A stretch of DNA of 64,000 bases from Bacillota bacterium (GTDB taxonomy: Bacteria > Bacillota > Negativicutes > Sporomusales > Sporomusaceae): assembly GCA_017889705.1 (NCBI GenBank), contig JAGGAB010000022.1, positions 25,996 through 89,995 of the forward strand. The letters run 5' to 3'. Below, piece by piece: positions 44,899 through 52,684 of the stretch. How positions within the stretch are numbered: position 1 is the stretch's first letter; each line of letters starts with the position of its first letter. The translations under genes and the position numbers were made by a program. Under the pieces are notes generated by a model. The model was not told the DNA's origin, did not search any database, and was given only the letters and a program-made list of their open reading frames with translations.

Positions 44899-44924
44899 GG
44901 AGGAGGGCACCGTGCGTCTTCCGT
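44875..44924 (+). promoter_or_regulatory. Perfect 12-bp hairpin with a Shine-Dalgarno-like loop
   Basis: ACGGAAGACGCA (44875-44886) and TGCGTCTTCCGT (44913-44924) are exact complements. The 26-nt loop contains AAGGAGGAGGG, and a GTG with only four codons follows. The T run after it is weak (AGTTTTCC). Function unknown. Confidence 0.5.
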
Positions 44925-45080
44925 AGTTTTCCTGCCTGACTGTAATATCAGTATAACCAGCTAATTTTATAATTCTTTTAGAAAATAACACTAGTTGAAA
45001 AACAATCTAAATATATTTCTAATAATTGCGGACGATAATGAAAAACAATAAGAGTTCTAAGTAAGCCTTGGCAAGTAAGC

Positions 45081-45110
45081 GTATGCTGAGCGTAACAATT
45101 AGCAAAAATA
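45081..45110 (+). promoter_or_regulatory. Sigma-F/G-like promoter upstream of the 45156 gene
   Basis: GTATG (45081-45085), 15-nt spacer, AGCAAAAATA (45101-45110), close to the forespore pattern GyATA-15-GGnnAnAnTr. It lies 46 nt before the start codon. Confidence 0.4.
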
Positions 45111-45155
45111 AAGATAATATAGCTGCCGAATTTATGAGCAGGGGAGGAATATAGT

Positions 45156-45530
45156 TTGGCTGCAAAGATAATTGCATTTCCAGATCAGTCTGTTCCTAAT
45201 GCAACCGAAATAGAAAACGTTATCAGGGAATGGCTCTCACGGTTGTCAGAAGATCAGGAGTTTATTGATACGGTAGCTGATCGGATGATGAGTTTTATTA
45301 TGAACTACACCGATAAATGGGTTGAGCCTACGTTTGACTTGGTTGTGCCGCCTACCTTATCGCGCGAGGACCGGAAAACCCTCCTTGAATCTATTGAAAA
45401 GGGTGTTGACGATACTGCCAGACAAGTGCAGGAGATGGTTAATCGTATTATTATCGAACGTTTTTTTCTTGAGGTTGATATGTACCAAAGCCGGAAGAAA
45501 GAGCCGCATCTTGTCTTAAGCGGTAAATAA
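45156..45530 (+). CDS. Hypothetical protein, possibly sporulation-related
   Basis: 124 residues, start TTG 45156 after GGGGAGGAAT. Acidic, helical, no signal peptide or membrane helix. The middle reads IEKGVDDTARQVQEMVNRI, and it ends QSRKKEPHLVLSG. I do not recognise the family. The gene stands alone between a forespore-like promoter motif and a strong terminator, next to SPOCS-domain genes. That suggests, but does not show, a spore role. Confidence 0.6.
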   Translation: MAAKIIAFPDQSVPNATEIENVIREWLSRLSEDQEFIDTVADRMMSFIMNYTDKWVEPTFDLVVPPTLSREDRKTLLESIEKGVDDTARQVQEMVNRIIIERFFLEVDMYQSRKKEPHLVLSGK

Positions 45531-45539
45531 ATTGGGGTA

Positions 45540-45584
45540 AATAAGCATTTGCAGCAAGATCACTGCAGATGCTTATTTTTTTTT
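45540..45584 (+). terminator. Terminator of the 45156 gene
   Basis: AATAAGCATTTGCAG (45540-45554), 8-nt loop, CTGCAGATGCTTATT (45563-45577) with one wobble, then T8. Confidence 0.93.
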
Positions 45585-45606
45585 GATATTAGGAAGTGAC
45601 GTTGGC

Positions 45607-45634
45607 ACATAAAAATTAGTGCAGGCATATATAT
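45607..45634 (+). promoter_or_regulatory. Possible mother-cell sigma promoter for the SPOCS pair
   Basis: AC (45607-45608), 17-nt spacer, CATATATAT (45626-45634). Partial match to sigma-K (CATAnnnTA) and to sigma-E (ATA-14-CATACAnT). It lies 30 nt before the ATG. No sigma-A promoter is evident. Confidence 0.35.
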
Positions 45635-45663
45635 AACTAGAGTATACAAAGGGGGGAATCTGC

Positions 45664-46308
45664 ATGAACGATAGAGCCAGCAACAACAATAAGTGTACGC
45701 TTGGCGCAGAAACCGGGACCATCATTGTGCGCCAAATAGTCGGGGAAAAAGAAAAGCAAAAAGTACTCGATATTCACGTGGTTGTTCCTGAGAGAAAACC
45801 TTCTATTGAACAAATTGTTGATGTATTTGTCAAAGAAGTAGAAGTAAATAGCGTTGATGTCATTACTGATAAAGTAATTGTTCGGGGCGAGTTTGAGATT
45901 AAAGCCATCTACGTTGCCGCCTTGCCTGATCAGCCAGTTCATGCTGTTGAGATTAAGCATTATAAGTGGACCCAAGATATTGATATTGCCGGAGCACGTC
46001 GGGGTATGGATGCTGAAGCCAGTGTAGTTGTTGAGTTTGTTGATTATGATGTGGAAGATCATCATCGTGCCTATAAGTATAAAAACTTTGATCCTATTGA
46101 CGACGATGATGATGATGACCACGACTGCGATGATCATGACCACGACACTGACGATGATGATGACGATTGCGATGATCATCACCACCACCATCAACATATT
46201 TGCCGGGAGTTTGACGTTTCGGTAGTGCTGAAAATTACAGCTAAGGTTATGACTGACCGTGAGGTTTCTATTGGAACAGGAACTTTGCCTACCTCACCTA
46301 AAGGGTAG
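45664..46308 (+). CDS. SPOCS-domain (DUF3794) protein with Asp/His-rich insertion
   Basis: 214 residues. One SPOCS/DUF3794 domain (about 25-200): VVVPERKPSIEQIVDVFVKEVEV, VITDKVIVRGEFEIKAIYVA and KHYKWTQDIDIAGA are typical (each shown in part). Between two beta strands there is an insertion at residues about 144-178 made almost only of Asp, His and two Cys, ending DDCDDHHHHHQH. The core strands resume with FDVSVVLKITAKV. The run looks like a metal-ion sponge (Ca, Ni or Zn). SPOCS domains occur in coat morphogenesis proteins such as SipL. AAAGGGGGG before ATG 45664. Its paralogue follows after 32 nt. Confidence 0.85.
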   Translation: MNDRASNNNKCTLGAETGTIIVRQIVGEKEKQKVLDIHVVVPERKPSIEQIVDVFVKEVEVNSVDVITDKVIVRGEFEIKAIYVAALPDQPVHAVEIKHYKWTQDIDIAGARRGMDAEASVVVEFVDYDVEDHHRAYKYKNFDPIDDDDDDDHDCDDHDHDTDDDDDDCDDHHHHHQHICREFDVSVVLKITAKVMTDREVSIGTGTLPTSPKG

Positions 46309-46340
46309 ATTTGACAGGCCAACGGAAAGGAGGGGGAATT

Positions 46341-47285
46341 ATGGACGATAAAACAAGAGCGGCTTCAGGTTCAAGCAATACATCAGGCGTCACGACAAAA
46401 ACAGTTGCCGGTGTTACCACTGTTGACAGTGCTGAACTGGAATGCGGCTGCCCGGAACCCAGTACTGAAACTATTGAGGTTGAACAGGTTTTAGGCGCTG
46501 AAATGGCTCAGAGGGTTGTGGAGCTTGATCTGTTTGTGCCGGAACAAAAACCGGATATTGAACAAGTTGTAGATGTGTATGTCAAAGAACTGGAAATTAC
46601 CAAGGTAGATGTTATTCCTGACAAAGTTATTGTGCGGGGGCAATTAGAAATCAAGATAATGTATGTTGCCGATCTGGAGAATCAACCTGTGCATGCGTTT
46701 GAAAAAAGACACATCCGCTGGACTCGGGATATTGTGATCGATGGTGCTGAGCCTGATATGAAAGCAACTGCTGATGCCACCGTTGAATTTGTGGATTTTG
46801 ATTTCCATTGTCACCATGACAGGCGTAAAGTGCACGTTACAACTGTACTTAAGGTTTGGGCCAGAGTGGTAACCACCACGGAAATGGATGTATATGCCTT
46901 AACCCCTATTGACGAAGTCGGTATAAGCGGTACTGCATCAGGATCAGATAAAGTTAGTGCCAGTCAGTTTTCAGATGAAACCGTATCCGCGGCAGAAACC
47001 GGTGGCGGCAATATCGCCGGTTTTGGTGAACAAAATGTTATTGTTACCGGCCCAATGACACCGACAGCAGGTACTACTACCACTGTCAACGGCACAGTAA
47101 CTGTAACCGGCGACTCGGTTAATATCAGAAGTGGTCCTGGTACCAATTTCCCAGTTGTTATCAAAGTTAAGAAAAATACCACATTAACTGTTAAAGAACA
47201 GGCTTTTGGCTGGTACAAAGTAGTGCTTGCCGACGGCACTACCGGCTGGATTGCAAGTTGGCTGGTCGGTGCTCCAAAAGGGTAG
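46341..47285 (+). CDS. SPOCS-domain (DUF3794) protein with C-terminal SH3b domain
   Basis: 314 residues. A Ser/Thr-rich N terminus carries ECGCPEP (about 34-40). The SPOCS domain (about 45-185) is a clear paralogue of the upstream protein (PEQKPDIEQVVDVYVKELEI, DKVIVRGQLEIKIMYVA). In place of the long acidic insert there is a short His/Cys/Asp loop, DFHCHHDRR (about 154-162). A Gly/Thr-rich linker leads to a bacterial SH3 domain (about 250-311: VNIRSGPGTNFPVV, GWYKVV, GWIASWLVG), which usually binds peptidoglycan. The pair may link coat and cortex. AAGGAGGGGG precedes ATG 46341, and a strong terminator follows. Confidence 0.87.
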   Translation: MDDKTRAASGSSNTSGVTTKTVAGVTTVDSAELECGCPEPSTETIEVEQVLGAEMAQRVVELDLFVPEQKPDIEQVVDVYVKELEITKVDVIPDKVIVRGQLEIKIMYVADLENQPVHAFEKRHIRWTRDIVIDGAEPDMKATADATVEFVDFDFHCHHDRRKVHVTTVLKVWARVVTTTEMDVYALTPIDEVGISGTASGSDKVSASQFSDETVSAAETGGGNIAGFGEQNVIVTGPMTPTAGTTTTVNGTVTVTGDSVNIRSGPGTNFPVVIKVKKNTTLTVKEQAFGWYKVVLADGTTGWIASWLVGAPKG

Positions 47286-47291
47286 AAATCA

Positions 47292-47328
47292 ACCCAGGGA
47301 TGGCAATAATCCCTGGGTGTTGTTTTTA
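47292..47328 (+). terminator. Terminator of the SPOCS gene pair
   Basis: ACCCAGGGAT (47292-47301), 7-nt loop, ATCCCTGGGT (47309-47318), then GTTGTTTTTA. Confidence 0.92.
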
Positions 47329-47355
47329 CCCTAACAGAAAGTATAAATGAGACTT

Positions 47356-47387
47356 GATTCAGATAGGGTTTTAACCCCATCTGAATC
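47356..47387 (+). promoter_or_regulatory. Strong hairpin in the gap before the hipA-like gene
   Basis: GATTCAGAT-A-GGG and CCC-C-ATCTGAATC pair over 12 bp with one mismatch around TTTTAA. It has no T tract. The gap 47286-47659 holds this hairpin, the SPOCS terminator and repeat copies, and no gene. Confidence 0.6.
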
Positions 47388-47462
47388 TTAGTTGAATTAT
47401 CCAGGGACTTAGCCGTTCTTTGCTCTTCTACTGAAGATGGGAGTATTAGAACGGGTTAGTCA

Positions 47463-47545
47463 TCGGATAACTTTCTGAAAAGCAGGATAGGGGCAACATC
47501 GACTTGCGCTTTCGCTAAAGCTCGGCGCAAGCCGTGTTTTCTTTA
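47463..47545 (+). repeat. Dispersed 93-bp repeat, copy upstream of the hipA-like gene
   Basis: Contains GGATAACTTTCTGAAAAGCA, GGGGCAACATCGACTTGCGC, TCGCTAAAGCTCGGCGCAAG and CCGTGTTTTCTTTA. CGACTTGCGC pairs with GCGCAAGCCG as in the other copies. The repeat's 5' block (ACCCTAACAGAAAGTATAA) occurs separately at 47328-47346. A second, shorter copy of its 3' half lies at 47592-47640, so this gap appears to hold a rearranged array. Confidence 0.82.
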
Positions 47546-47613
47546 GTCTACCAGAATTTATAACAAAATTCTGTTGACATAAGAGCGACTAAGACTTCTG
47601 CCGTCGTCCTGAC

Positions 47614-47640
47614 AGACTTGGCACAAGCCAAGTCTTTTCT
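47614..47640 (+). terminator. Terminator-like hairpin 19 nt before the hipA-like start
   Basis: AGACTTGGC (47614-47622), ACAA loop, GCCAAGTCT (47627-47635), then TTTCTT. It is part of the degenerate repeat copy. AAGACTT at 47591 could compete for the 3' arm, so this might act as an attenuator. Confidence 0.55.
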
Positions 47641-47659
47641 TATGAAAGGAAGTGGCCTA

Positions 47660-48463
47660 ATGTATCGGGCGCTAACCTATATCGGACCGGTTGGGTTGGG
47701 AGCAACATCTCCGCAACTGTTTCGGGCCGAAAATGACAATGGGGAAACCAAGGTATGTGTGGTTAAGTTATCAGCTAATCGTCTGGGGAGCAAGGTTTTG
47801 GTAAATGAACTCCTGGCAGCTCAGTTTGGTGAATGGCTAACGCTGTGTTTTCCGCCAGGGGGACGCATCCATATTTCACCGGAAGTCTTACGTGGCAGCC
47901 GGCGTTTGTCGGCTGCCGGCGTACAACCGGGGTGGCATTTTGGCTGTGAATATTTGTCAGGAGCTGACTATGTAAGTAAATACAAGTTGCACCGGGCAAT
48001 TAATAAAGAACAAATGGCAGGTGTGCTGTTGTTTGACCATTTGTTTCACAATCCTGACCGGACGGAAAACAGAAAGAATCTGCTGATTCGTAAAGAACGG
48101 GAAGGTTATAAGCTCTATGCAATTGACAATTCTCATTTGTTTCGTCGGGGGAAATGGACAATACCCATGCTTAACGAGTTAGCGGAAACCATAACCATTA
48201 ATCATCGGCGGTCTTATGGCGTGCTTTTAAAATATTATCTGAGGCCGGCGCATTTATTTAAGTACGCCGCTCTGGTAAAAGATATTGCAGATACCAGGCT
48301 GACCGGGTTTATCGAGGGTATTCCTGAGGAATGGCTGCCAGATAAAAAAGAGCGGCAAGCATTGCTGGACTTTCTTATTAGCAGACGGAATAAAGCATGC
48401 TGGGTGGCTGAGGAGTTAAGCCGGCTAATCCCGGATATACATCGGGGTACCGACATTTATTAA
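47660..48463 (+). CDS. HipA-like Ser/Thr kinase domain protein
   Basis: 267 residues. Kinase-like fold of the HipA_2 group. Nucleotide-binding strand VCVVKLSANRLGS, a catalytic loop resembling HNPDRTENRKNLLI (about 144-157: Asp, Arg, Asn of the HipA pattern), and AIDNSHLF in the place of the metal-binding DFG-like Asp. No HipB/Xre antitoxin gene is adjacent, so this is not a standard toxin-antitoxin pair; its target is unknown. GAAAGGAAG supports ATG 47660. Its end overlaps the convergent L,D-transpeptidase by 39 nt. Confidence 0.75.
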   Translation: MYRALTYIGPVGLGATSPQLFRAENDNGETKVCVVKLSANRLGSKVLVNELLAAQFGEWLTLCFPPGGRIHISPEVLRGSRRLSAAGVQPGWHFGCEYLSGADYVSKYKLHRAINKEQMAGVLLFDHLFHNPDRTENRKNLLIRKEREGYKLYAIDNSHLFRRGKWTIPMLNELAETITINHRRSYGVLLKYYLRPAHLFKYAALVKDIADTRLTGFIEGIPEEWLPDKKERQALLDFLISRRNKACWVAEELSRLIPDIHRGTDIY

Positions 48464-48910
48464 AGTAAATAGTTCCTCGGCATGAGCATTATGCAGTCGG
48501 ATACAGCCATTTGACACCATTTGTCCAATCAACCAGGGAGAATTTGTGCCGTGAACGCCATAGGCGCCGTAATTGAGCCCCATCCAGCGAGATCCCAGAA
48601 CCCCTCCCGGATTCATAATTTTGGTAGCAATGGCATAATTGCCTGTCGGAGTGGGGGTTGATGGTTTGCCGATGGCAACCGGGTATTGGCGCAGCGGACT
48701 GTTACCGTTAAACAAGGTTAATTGCCGCTGCGACTTTACCAAGAGAATATTGGCTCTAGGCAGTGTGTGACTGGCTCTGCCGGCACAGTGAACAGGGATG
48801 ACTTCATGGATTGTGGCCGGTAGGTTATGGCAATGCGTGATATAGCTTTCGCCTTCTGCAAGCTTGGTATCTTTTAAGGGTGTGGGCAAATAGATTTTTC
48901 TAAGCAGCAT
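48425..48910 (-). CDS. YkuD-family L,D-transpeptidase
   Basis: 161 residues. Catalytic motif HGTNSPWLIGQMVSNGCIRL, with the nucleophile Cys in SNGCIRL, and a family-typical PVAIGKPSTPTPTGNY upstream. These enzymes make 3-3 peptidoglycan cross-links or attach proteins to the wall. No clear signal peptide is seen, which is unusual for this family, though several spore-former members lack one. GGAGG lies about 12 nt before the ATG. The gene converges on and overlaps the hipA-like gene and diverges from cphB. Confidence 0.85.
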   Translation of the reverse strand: MLLRKIYLPTPLKDTKLAEGESYITHCHNLPATIHEVIPVHCAGRASHTLPRANILLVKSQRQLTLFNGNSPLRQYPVAIGKPSTPTPTGNYAIATKIMNPGGVLGSRWMGLNYGAYGVHGTNSPWLIGQMVSNGCIRLHNAHAEELFTLINVGTPMYIRD

Positions 48911-49008
48911 ACAGGTTTCGACCTCCGTTTGCTTCCAATTTTGCTAGTTCATAGTATTCATCGGCAGGTGATTTGGTTAGTGAATCATCTAGAGGCGCAG
49001 AAGATATT

Positions 49009-49039
49009 GCATAAATTTTATACTGTTATGGCAAAAATA
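49009..49039 (+). promoter_or_regulatory. Sigma-F-like promoter upstream of cphBA
   Basis: GCATA (49009-49013), 16-nt spacer, GGCAAAAATA (49030-49039). Both hexamer-like blocks fit the forespore sigma-F pattern GyATA ... GGnnAnAhTr; spacing is one more than the usual 15. No good sigma-A promoter was seen here. Confidence 0.45.
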
Positions 49040-49072
49040 GGGGTAAAGCCTAAATAGGAGCATTACACATAT

Positions 49073-49909
49073 ATGAGTAATAAAGACCAAACCAATAATG
49101 GTAAAGAGGCGGGTAGTTTATTAATTATCGGCGGACATGAAGATAAAAGCGGCGAGTGTCTGATTTTGCGCAGGTTTATCGATATGGCGGGCGGGAGAGA
49201 CAGCCGTATCGTCATTGTGGCAACTGCCACCGATCAGCCCCGGCTGGTAGGCAATGAATACCGGGATTTATTTTCGGATTTGGGGGCGGCAGTGGTTGCC
49301 GTAATGGCGGTTAATGACCGGGAAACGGCCAATCAGAGGGAACAGGCTGACCTGATAAAGCAAGCTACCGGCATATTTTTTACAGGCGGCGATCAGTTGC
49401 GGATTACCAGCATTTTAGGCGGCTCGGCAGTTGATGCTGCTATTCGTACTGTGCTGGCTCAGGGCGCTGTTATCGGTGGGACAAGCGCCGGGGCGGCTAT
49501 TATGAGCGAAACCATGATTGTGGCCGGCAATTCTAATGACACGCCGAAAAAGTCGTCTTTAATCATGGCGCAAGGCATGGGTTTTTTGTCAGAAGGCGTT
49601 GTTGACCAGCATTTTGCCCAACGGGGGCGTATTAATCGGTTGTTGGAGGCAGTAGCACAAAATCCGCATGTGCTGGGAATCGGTATTGATGAAGATACCG
49701 CGCTTATTGTCGGGCCAGGTCGGATGTGCGAGGTAATCGGGTCACAGACGGTGACGATTCTTGACGGCAAAAACATTATTTATTCCAACATATCGGAATC
49801 TAATCGGTATCAACCACTGGCTATTTCCAATGTGTTGTTGCATATTTTACCTTCCGGATTTGGATTTGATTTGAATCTACGGCTGCCGATGCAGCTTGCT
49901 GCGAATTAG
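49073..49909 (+). CDS. cphB: Cyanophycinase
   Basis: Serine peptidase of family S51 that cleaves cyanophycin (poly-Asp with Arg side chains) to beta-Asp-Arg dipeptides. 278 residues, usual length. Nucleophile Ser in IGGTSAGAAIMSE; other conserved parts are LLIIGGHEDK, FFTGGDQLRI and GVVDQHFAQRGRINRL. There is no signal peptide, so it acts in the cytoplasm. GGAG 10 nt before ATG 49073. cphA follows 17 nt later. Confidence 0.94.
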   Translation: MSNKDQTNNGKEAGSLLIIGGHEDKSGECLILRRFIDMAGGRDSRIVIVATATDQPRLVGNEYRDLFSDLGAAVVAVMAVNDRETANQREQADLIKQATGIFFTGGDQLRITSILGGSAVDAAIRTVLAQGAVIGGTSAGAAIMSETMIVAGNSNDTPKKSSLIMAQGMGFLSEGVVDQHFAQRGRINRLLEAVAQNPHVLGIGIDEDTALIVGPGRMCEVIGSQTVTILDGKNIIYSNISESNRYQPLAISNVLLHILPSGFGFDLNLRLPMQLAAN

Positions 49910-49926
49910 CAGAAGGAGGACTTTGC

Positions 49927-52593
49927 ATGCAATTATTGTCGACCTGCTTTATTGCCGGTCCTAATATTTACAGCTACCGGCCGGTTATTAAAGCAATCCT
50001 TGATATTGGTTTGTATGAAGATAAGGCCAGCAATGAGATTGCCGGTTTTGTCAGCCGGTTATTGTCACTGTTGCCCGGCCTATACAACCATAGCTGTTCG
50101 CGGGGCTATCCGGGAGGGTTTGCAGAACGGTTACAGGAAGGAACCTATCTGGCGCATATTTTTGAACATGTGGCTCTTGAGCTTCAGGCCATGTGCGGCG
50201 AGGAATTTGCGTCTAGCTTTGGCAAGACCCGTGGTTCAGGCTGTACGGGAATATATCACGTGATTTTTAGCTGTAAATCAGGTCAGGTGGGTTTAGCTGC
50301 CGCCGAAGGTGCGTGCCGCCTGCTTACGGCCATACTTAAAGAACAGGAGTTTCAGGTGGCAAAAGTGGTGGACGAGTTACAGAAAGCTGGCGAGGAAAGT
50401 CGATTGGGGCCAAGCACAGCGGCAATTTATGAAGCGGCGCGGCGACGCAATATTCCAGTTTTGCGCCAGGATTGTGAAGCTAATTTTCTTATCCTAGGCT
50501 ATGGGAACAAGCAGCAGCGGGTTTGGGCCACGATTACCGGGAAAACCAGTGCGCTGGCGGTTGATTTGGTAGGAGACAAGTTTCTGACAAACAGGCTGCT
50601 AAGGCAAAATGCTATACCTGTGCCTGAAGGTTATATTGTTACAAATTGGACGGAGGCATTAGCCGCGTTTGCGGCAATTGGAGCAGTGGTGGCGGTTAAA
50701 CCTGTGAATGGCAACCACGGAAACGGTGTTTCACTCAATATTGCTACTAAAGCCGAGCTAAAGCGGGCGTTTGGACTGGCCGCCGAGTTTGATAACCGGG
50801 TGCTTATCGAAGAATATGTGATAGGCCGTCAATACCGTTTATGTGCCGTTAATGGTAGGCTTGTAGCTGGGGCTGAGCGGATACCGGCTCATGTTATTGG
50901 CGACGGGCTCCATAGTGTTGCTGAACTTGTTGATATTGTCAATTTGGATCCGGTGCGGGGCAGTGGTCATAGCCGTCCGCTGACCAGGCTGCACCTTGAT
51001 AGTGCTGCTATTATGACACTTGCCCGGCAAAAACTAACTGAGTACTCGATTCCGGTTTCCGGTCAGATTGTGTATATCAGGGACAATGCAAATTTAAGTG
51101 CTGGTGCCACTGCGGCAGATGTAACCGCCGGTATTCACCCGGATACCGTTCGCCTGGTTGAACGGGCGGTGCGGCTTACCGGCCTAGATATTGCCGGCGT
51201 TGACCTGGTTATTCCCGATATTAGTCAGCCGTTAGTGGCTGGATATGGCGCTATTATTGAAATTAACGCGGCACCCGGCCTCAGGATGCATTTGTATCCA
51301 AGTACCGGTACAGGCCGAGATCTGGGCGCGGCAATTATTGATTATTTGTTTCCTGACAAAGCTGACGGCCGGATACCGATAGTCGCGGTAACCGGAACCA
51401 ACGGTAAAACTACGGTAACTCGCCTGATTGCCCATATTTTTCAACAGGCCGGCTATAAAACCGGCATGACAACTTCCAGCGGGATTTATGTTGGACAGGA
51501 ATGTATTATGCGAGGTGATACTACCGGCCCGACCAGTACGGCCATGATTTTAGCTGAGCCTACCGTAGAAGCCGCTGTGCTGGAAGTGGCCAGAGGCGGT
51601 ATCATCCGGGGCGGTTTAGGATATGATTTTGCCGATGTCGGTATAATTACCAATATTACAGAAGATCATATAGGGCAAGACGGTATTGAGGATCTTGAGG
51701 ATCTGGCATATGTAAAAGCGTTGGTTGTTGAGCGAGTACACCCTGGCGGTGTTGTGCTGTTAAATGCCGATGACTTTCGGGTAACTGCGCTTAAAACGCG
51801 AGTTAGAAGCGAGATTATTTATTTTAGCACCCAGGCAGATAATATTATTGTTCGCCGCCATCTTGGCGAAGGAGGCCGAGCCTGTTTTGTTAAAAATGGC
51901 GCCATATATTTGGCAAGTGGGCAGAAAGAACAGACGCTGATTGGTATTGTTGATGTTCCGCTTACCTTGCAAGGGTTTGCCCATCACAATATTCAAAATG
52001 CCGTTATTGCCGTCGCGGCCTGTTGGGCGCAGAACCTTTCCCTGGAAGCTATTTGTCAGGGGCTGGCAAGCTTTAATCAAAATCCCGGCAGATTGATGAT
52101 GCTGGATATGGGCGGGTTCCGGGTTTGCGTTGATTATGCCCATAACCCGGCTGGTTGTCAGGCGCTGGCAAGTACACTCAGGCGACTCAAACCCCAGCGT
52201 TTAGTTGGGGTAATTGCCGCTCCCGGGGACCGGCGCAATGATGTTATTATTAGTCTTGGTCGAGCTGCCGGGCAGGGATTTGACAATATCTATATCAAAG
52301 AAGACAGCGATTTGCGCGGGAGGCAACCAGGCGAGACCGCGGCACTTTTACAGCAGGGAGTTGTGGAAGCCGGCATTACCGCTGAACAAATAACGACAAT
52401 TCTTGACGAAGGTGATGCCGTGAATGTTGCGCTAGGACAAGCCGAGACCGACGATTTGATTGCTGTTTTTTACGAAAACTATGAGACTGTTATGCAGGCG
52501 ATTGCGGATTTTTCGGAAACAAAAGCAGCAGAGCTGCAACCTAAACCTGGGTATCAGGAGCTGGTGGTTGCAGGCATACAGGCCAAACGATAA
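49927..52593 (+). CDS. cphA: Cyanophycin synthetase
   Basis: 888 residues. An N-terminal domain is followed by an ATP-grasp domain (about 165-480: AVKPVNGNHGNGVSLN, VLIEEYVIGRQYRL, EINAAPGLRMH). The C-terminal Mur-ligase-like domain has AVTGTNGKTTVTRLIA, EVARGGIIRGGLGYDFADVG and VDYAHNPAGCQAL. The two domains add Asp and Arg in turn to build cyanophycin, a nitrogen and carbon store. Length and motifs match active CphA1. AGAAGGAGG precedes ATG 49927. It forms an operon with cphB. Confidence 0.95.
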   Translation: MQLLSTCFIAGPNIYSYRPVIKAILDIGLYEDKASNEIAGFVSRLLSLLPGLYNHSCSRGYPGGFAERLQEGTYLAHIFEHVALELQAMCGEEFASSFGKTRGSGCTGIYHVIFSCKSGQVGLAAAEGACRLLTAILKEQEFQVAKVVDELQKAGEESRLGPSTAAIYEAARRRNIPVLRQDCEANFLILGYGNKQQRVWATITGKTSALAVDLVGDKFLTNRLLRQNAIPVPEGYIVTNWTEALAAFAAIGAVVAVKPVNGNHGNGVSLNIATKAELKRAFGLAAEFDNRVLIEEYVIGRQYRLCAVNGRLVAGAERIPAHVIGDGLHSVAELVDIVNLDPVRGSGHSRPLTRLHLDSAAIMTLARQKLTEYSIPVSGQIVYIRDNANLSAGATAADVTAGIHPDTVRLVERAVRLTGLDIAGVDLVIPDISQPLVAGYGAIIEINAAPGLRMHLYPSTGTGRDLGAAIIDYLFPDKADGRIPIVAVTGTNGKTTVTRLIAHIFQQAGYKTGMTTSSGIYVGQECIMRGDTTGPTSTAMILAEPTVEAAVLEVARGGIIRGGLGYDFADVGIITNITEDHIGQDGIEDLEDLAYVKALVVERVHPGGVVLLNADDFRVTALKTRVRSEIIYFSTQADNIIVRRHLGEGGRACFVKNGAIYLASGQKEQTLIGIVDVPLTLQGFAHHNIQNAVIAVAACWAQNLSLEAICQGLASFNQNPGRLMMLDMGGFRVCVDYAHNPAGCQALASTLRRLKPQRLVGVIAAPGDRRNDVIISLGRAAGQGFDNIYIKEDSDLRGRQPGETAALLQQGVVEAGITAEQITTILDEGDAVNVALGQAETDDLIAVFYENYETVMQAIADFSETKAAELQPKPGYQELVVAGIQAKR

Positions 52594-52621
52594 CAAAAAA
52601 AGGTAAAATGTAAATTGGCAG

Positions 52622-52650
52622 TTGCAGGCAACTACCCGAACAGGTAGAAT
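52622..52650 (+). promoter_or_regulatory. Sigma-A-like promoter of the cheW-ispE operon
   Basis: TTGCAG (52622-52627), 17-nt spacer, TAGAAT (52645-52650), about 35 nt before the cheW ATG. Confidence 0.55.
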
Positions 52651-52671
52651 ATATATATTATAGACTACCTG
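52641..52671 (+). promoter_or_regulatory. Inverted repeat over the -10 of the cheW-ispE promoter
   Basis: CAGGTAG (52641-52647) and CTACCTG (52665-52671) are exact inverted 7-mers around an AT-rich centre. The left arm overlaps the -10. It could be an operator. Confidence 0.45.
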
Positions 52672-52684
52672 TGGAGGTGCTACG

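Noticed and set aside
45637..46197. Hydrophobic frame opposite the Asp/His-rich SPOCS gene
   Set aside because: Ile/Val runs result from reading GAT/GAC repeats in reverse; no supporting signals.
47660..48463. Classical HipBA toxin-antitoxin module
   Set aside because: No Xre/HipB-type gene is next to it.
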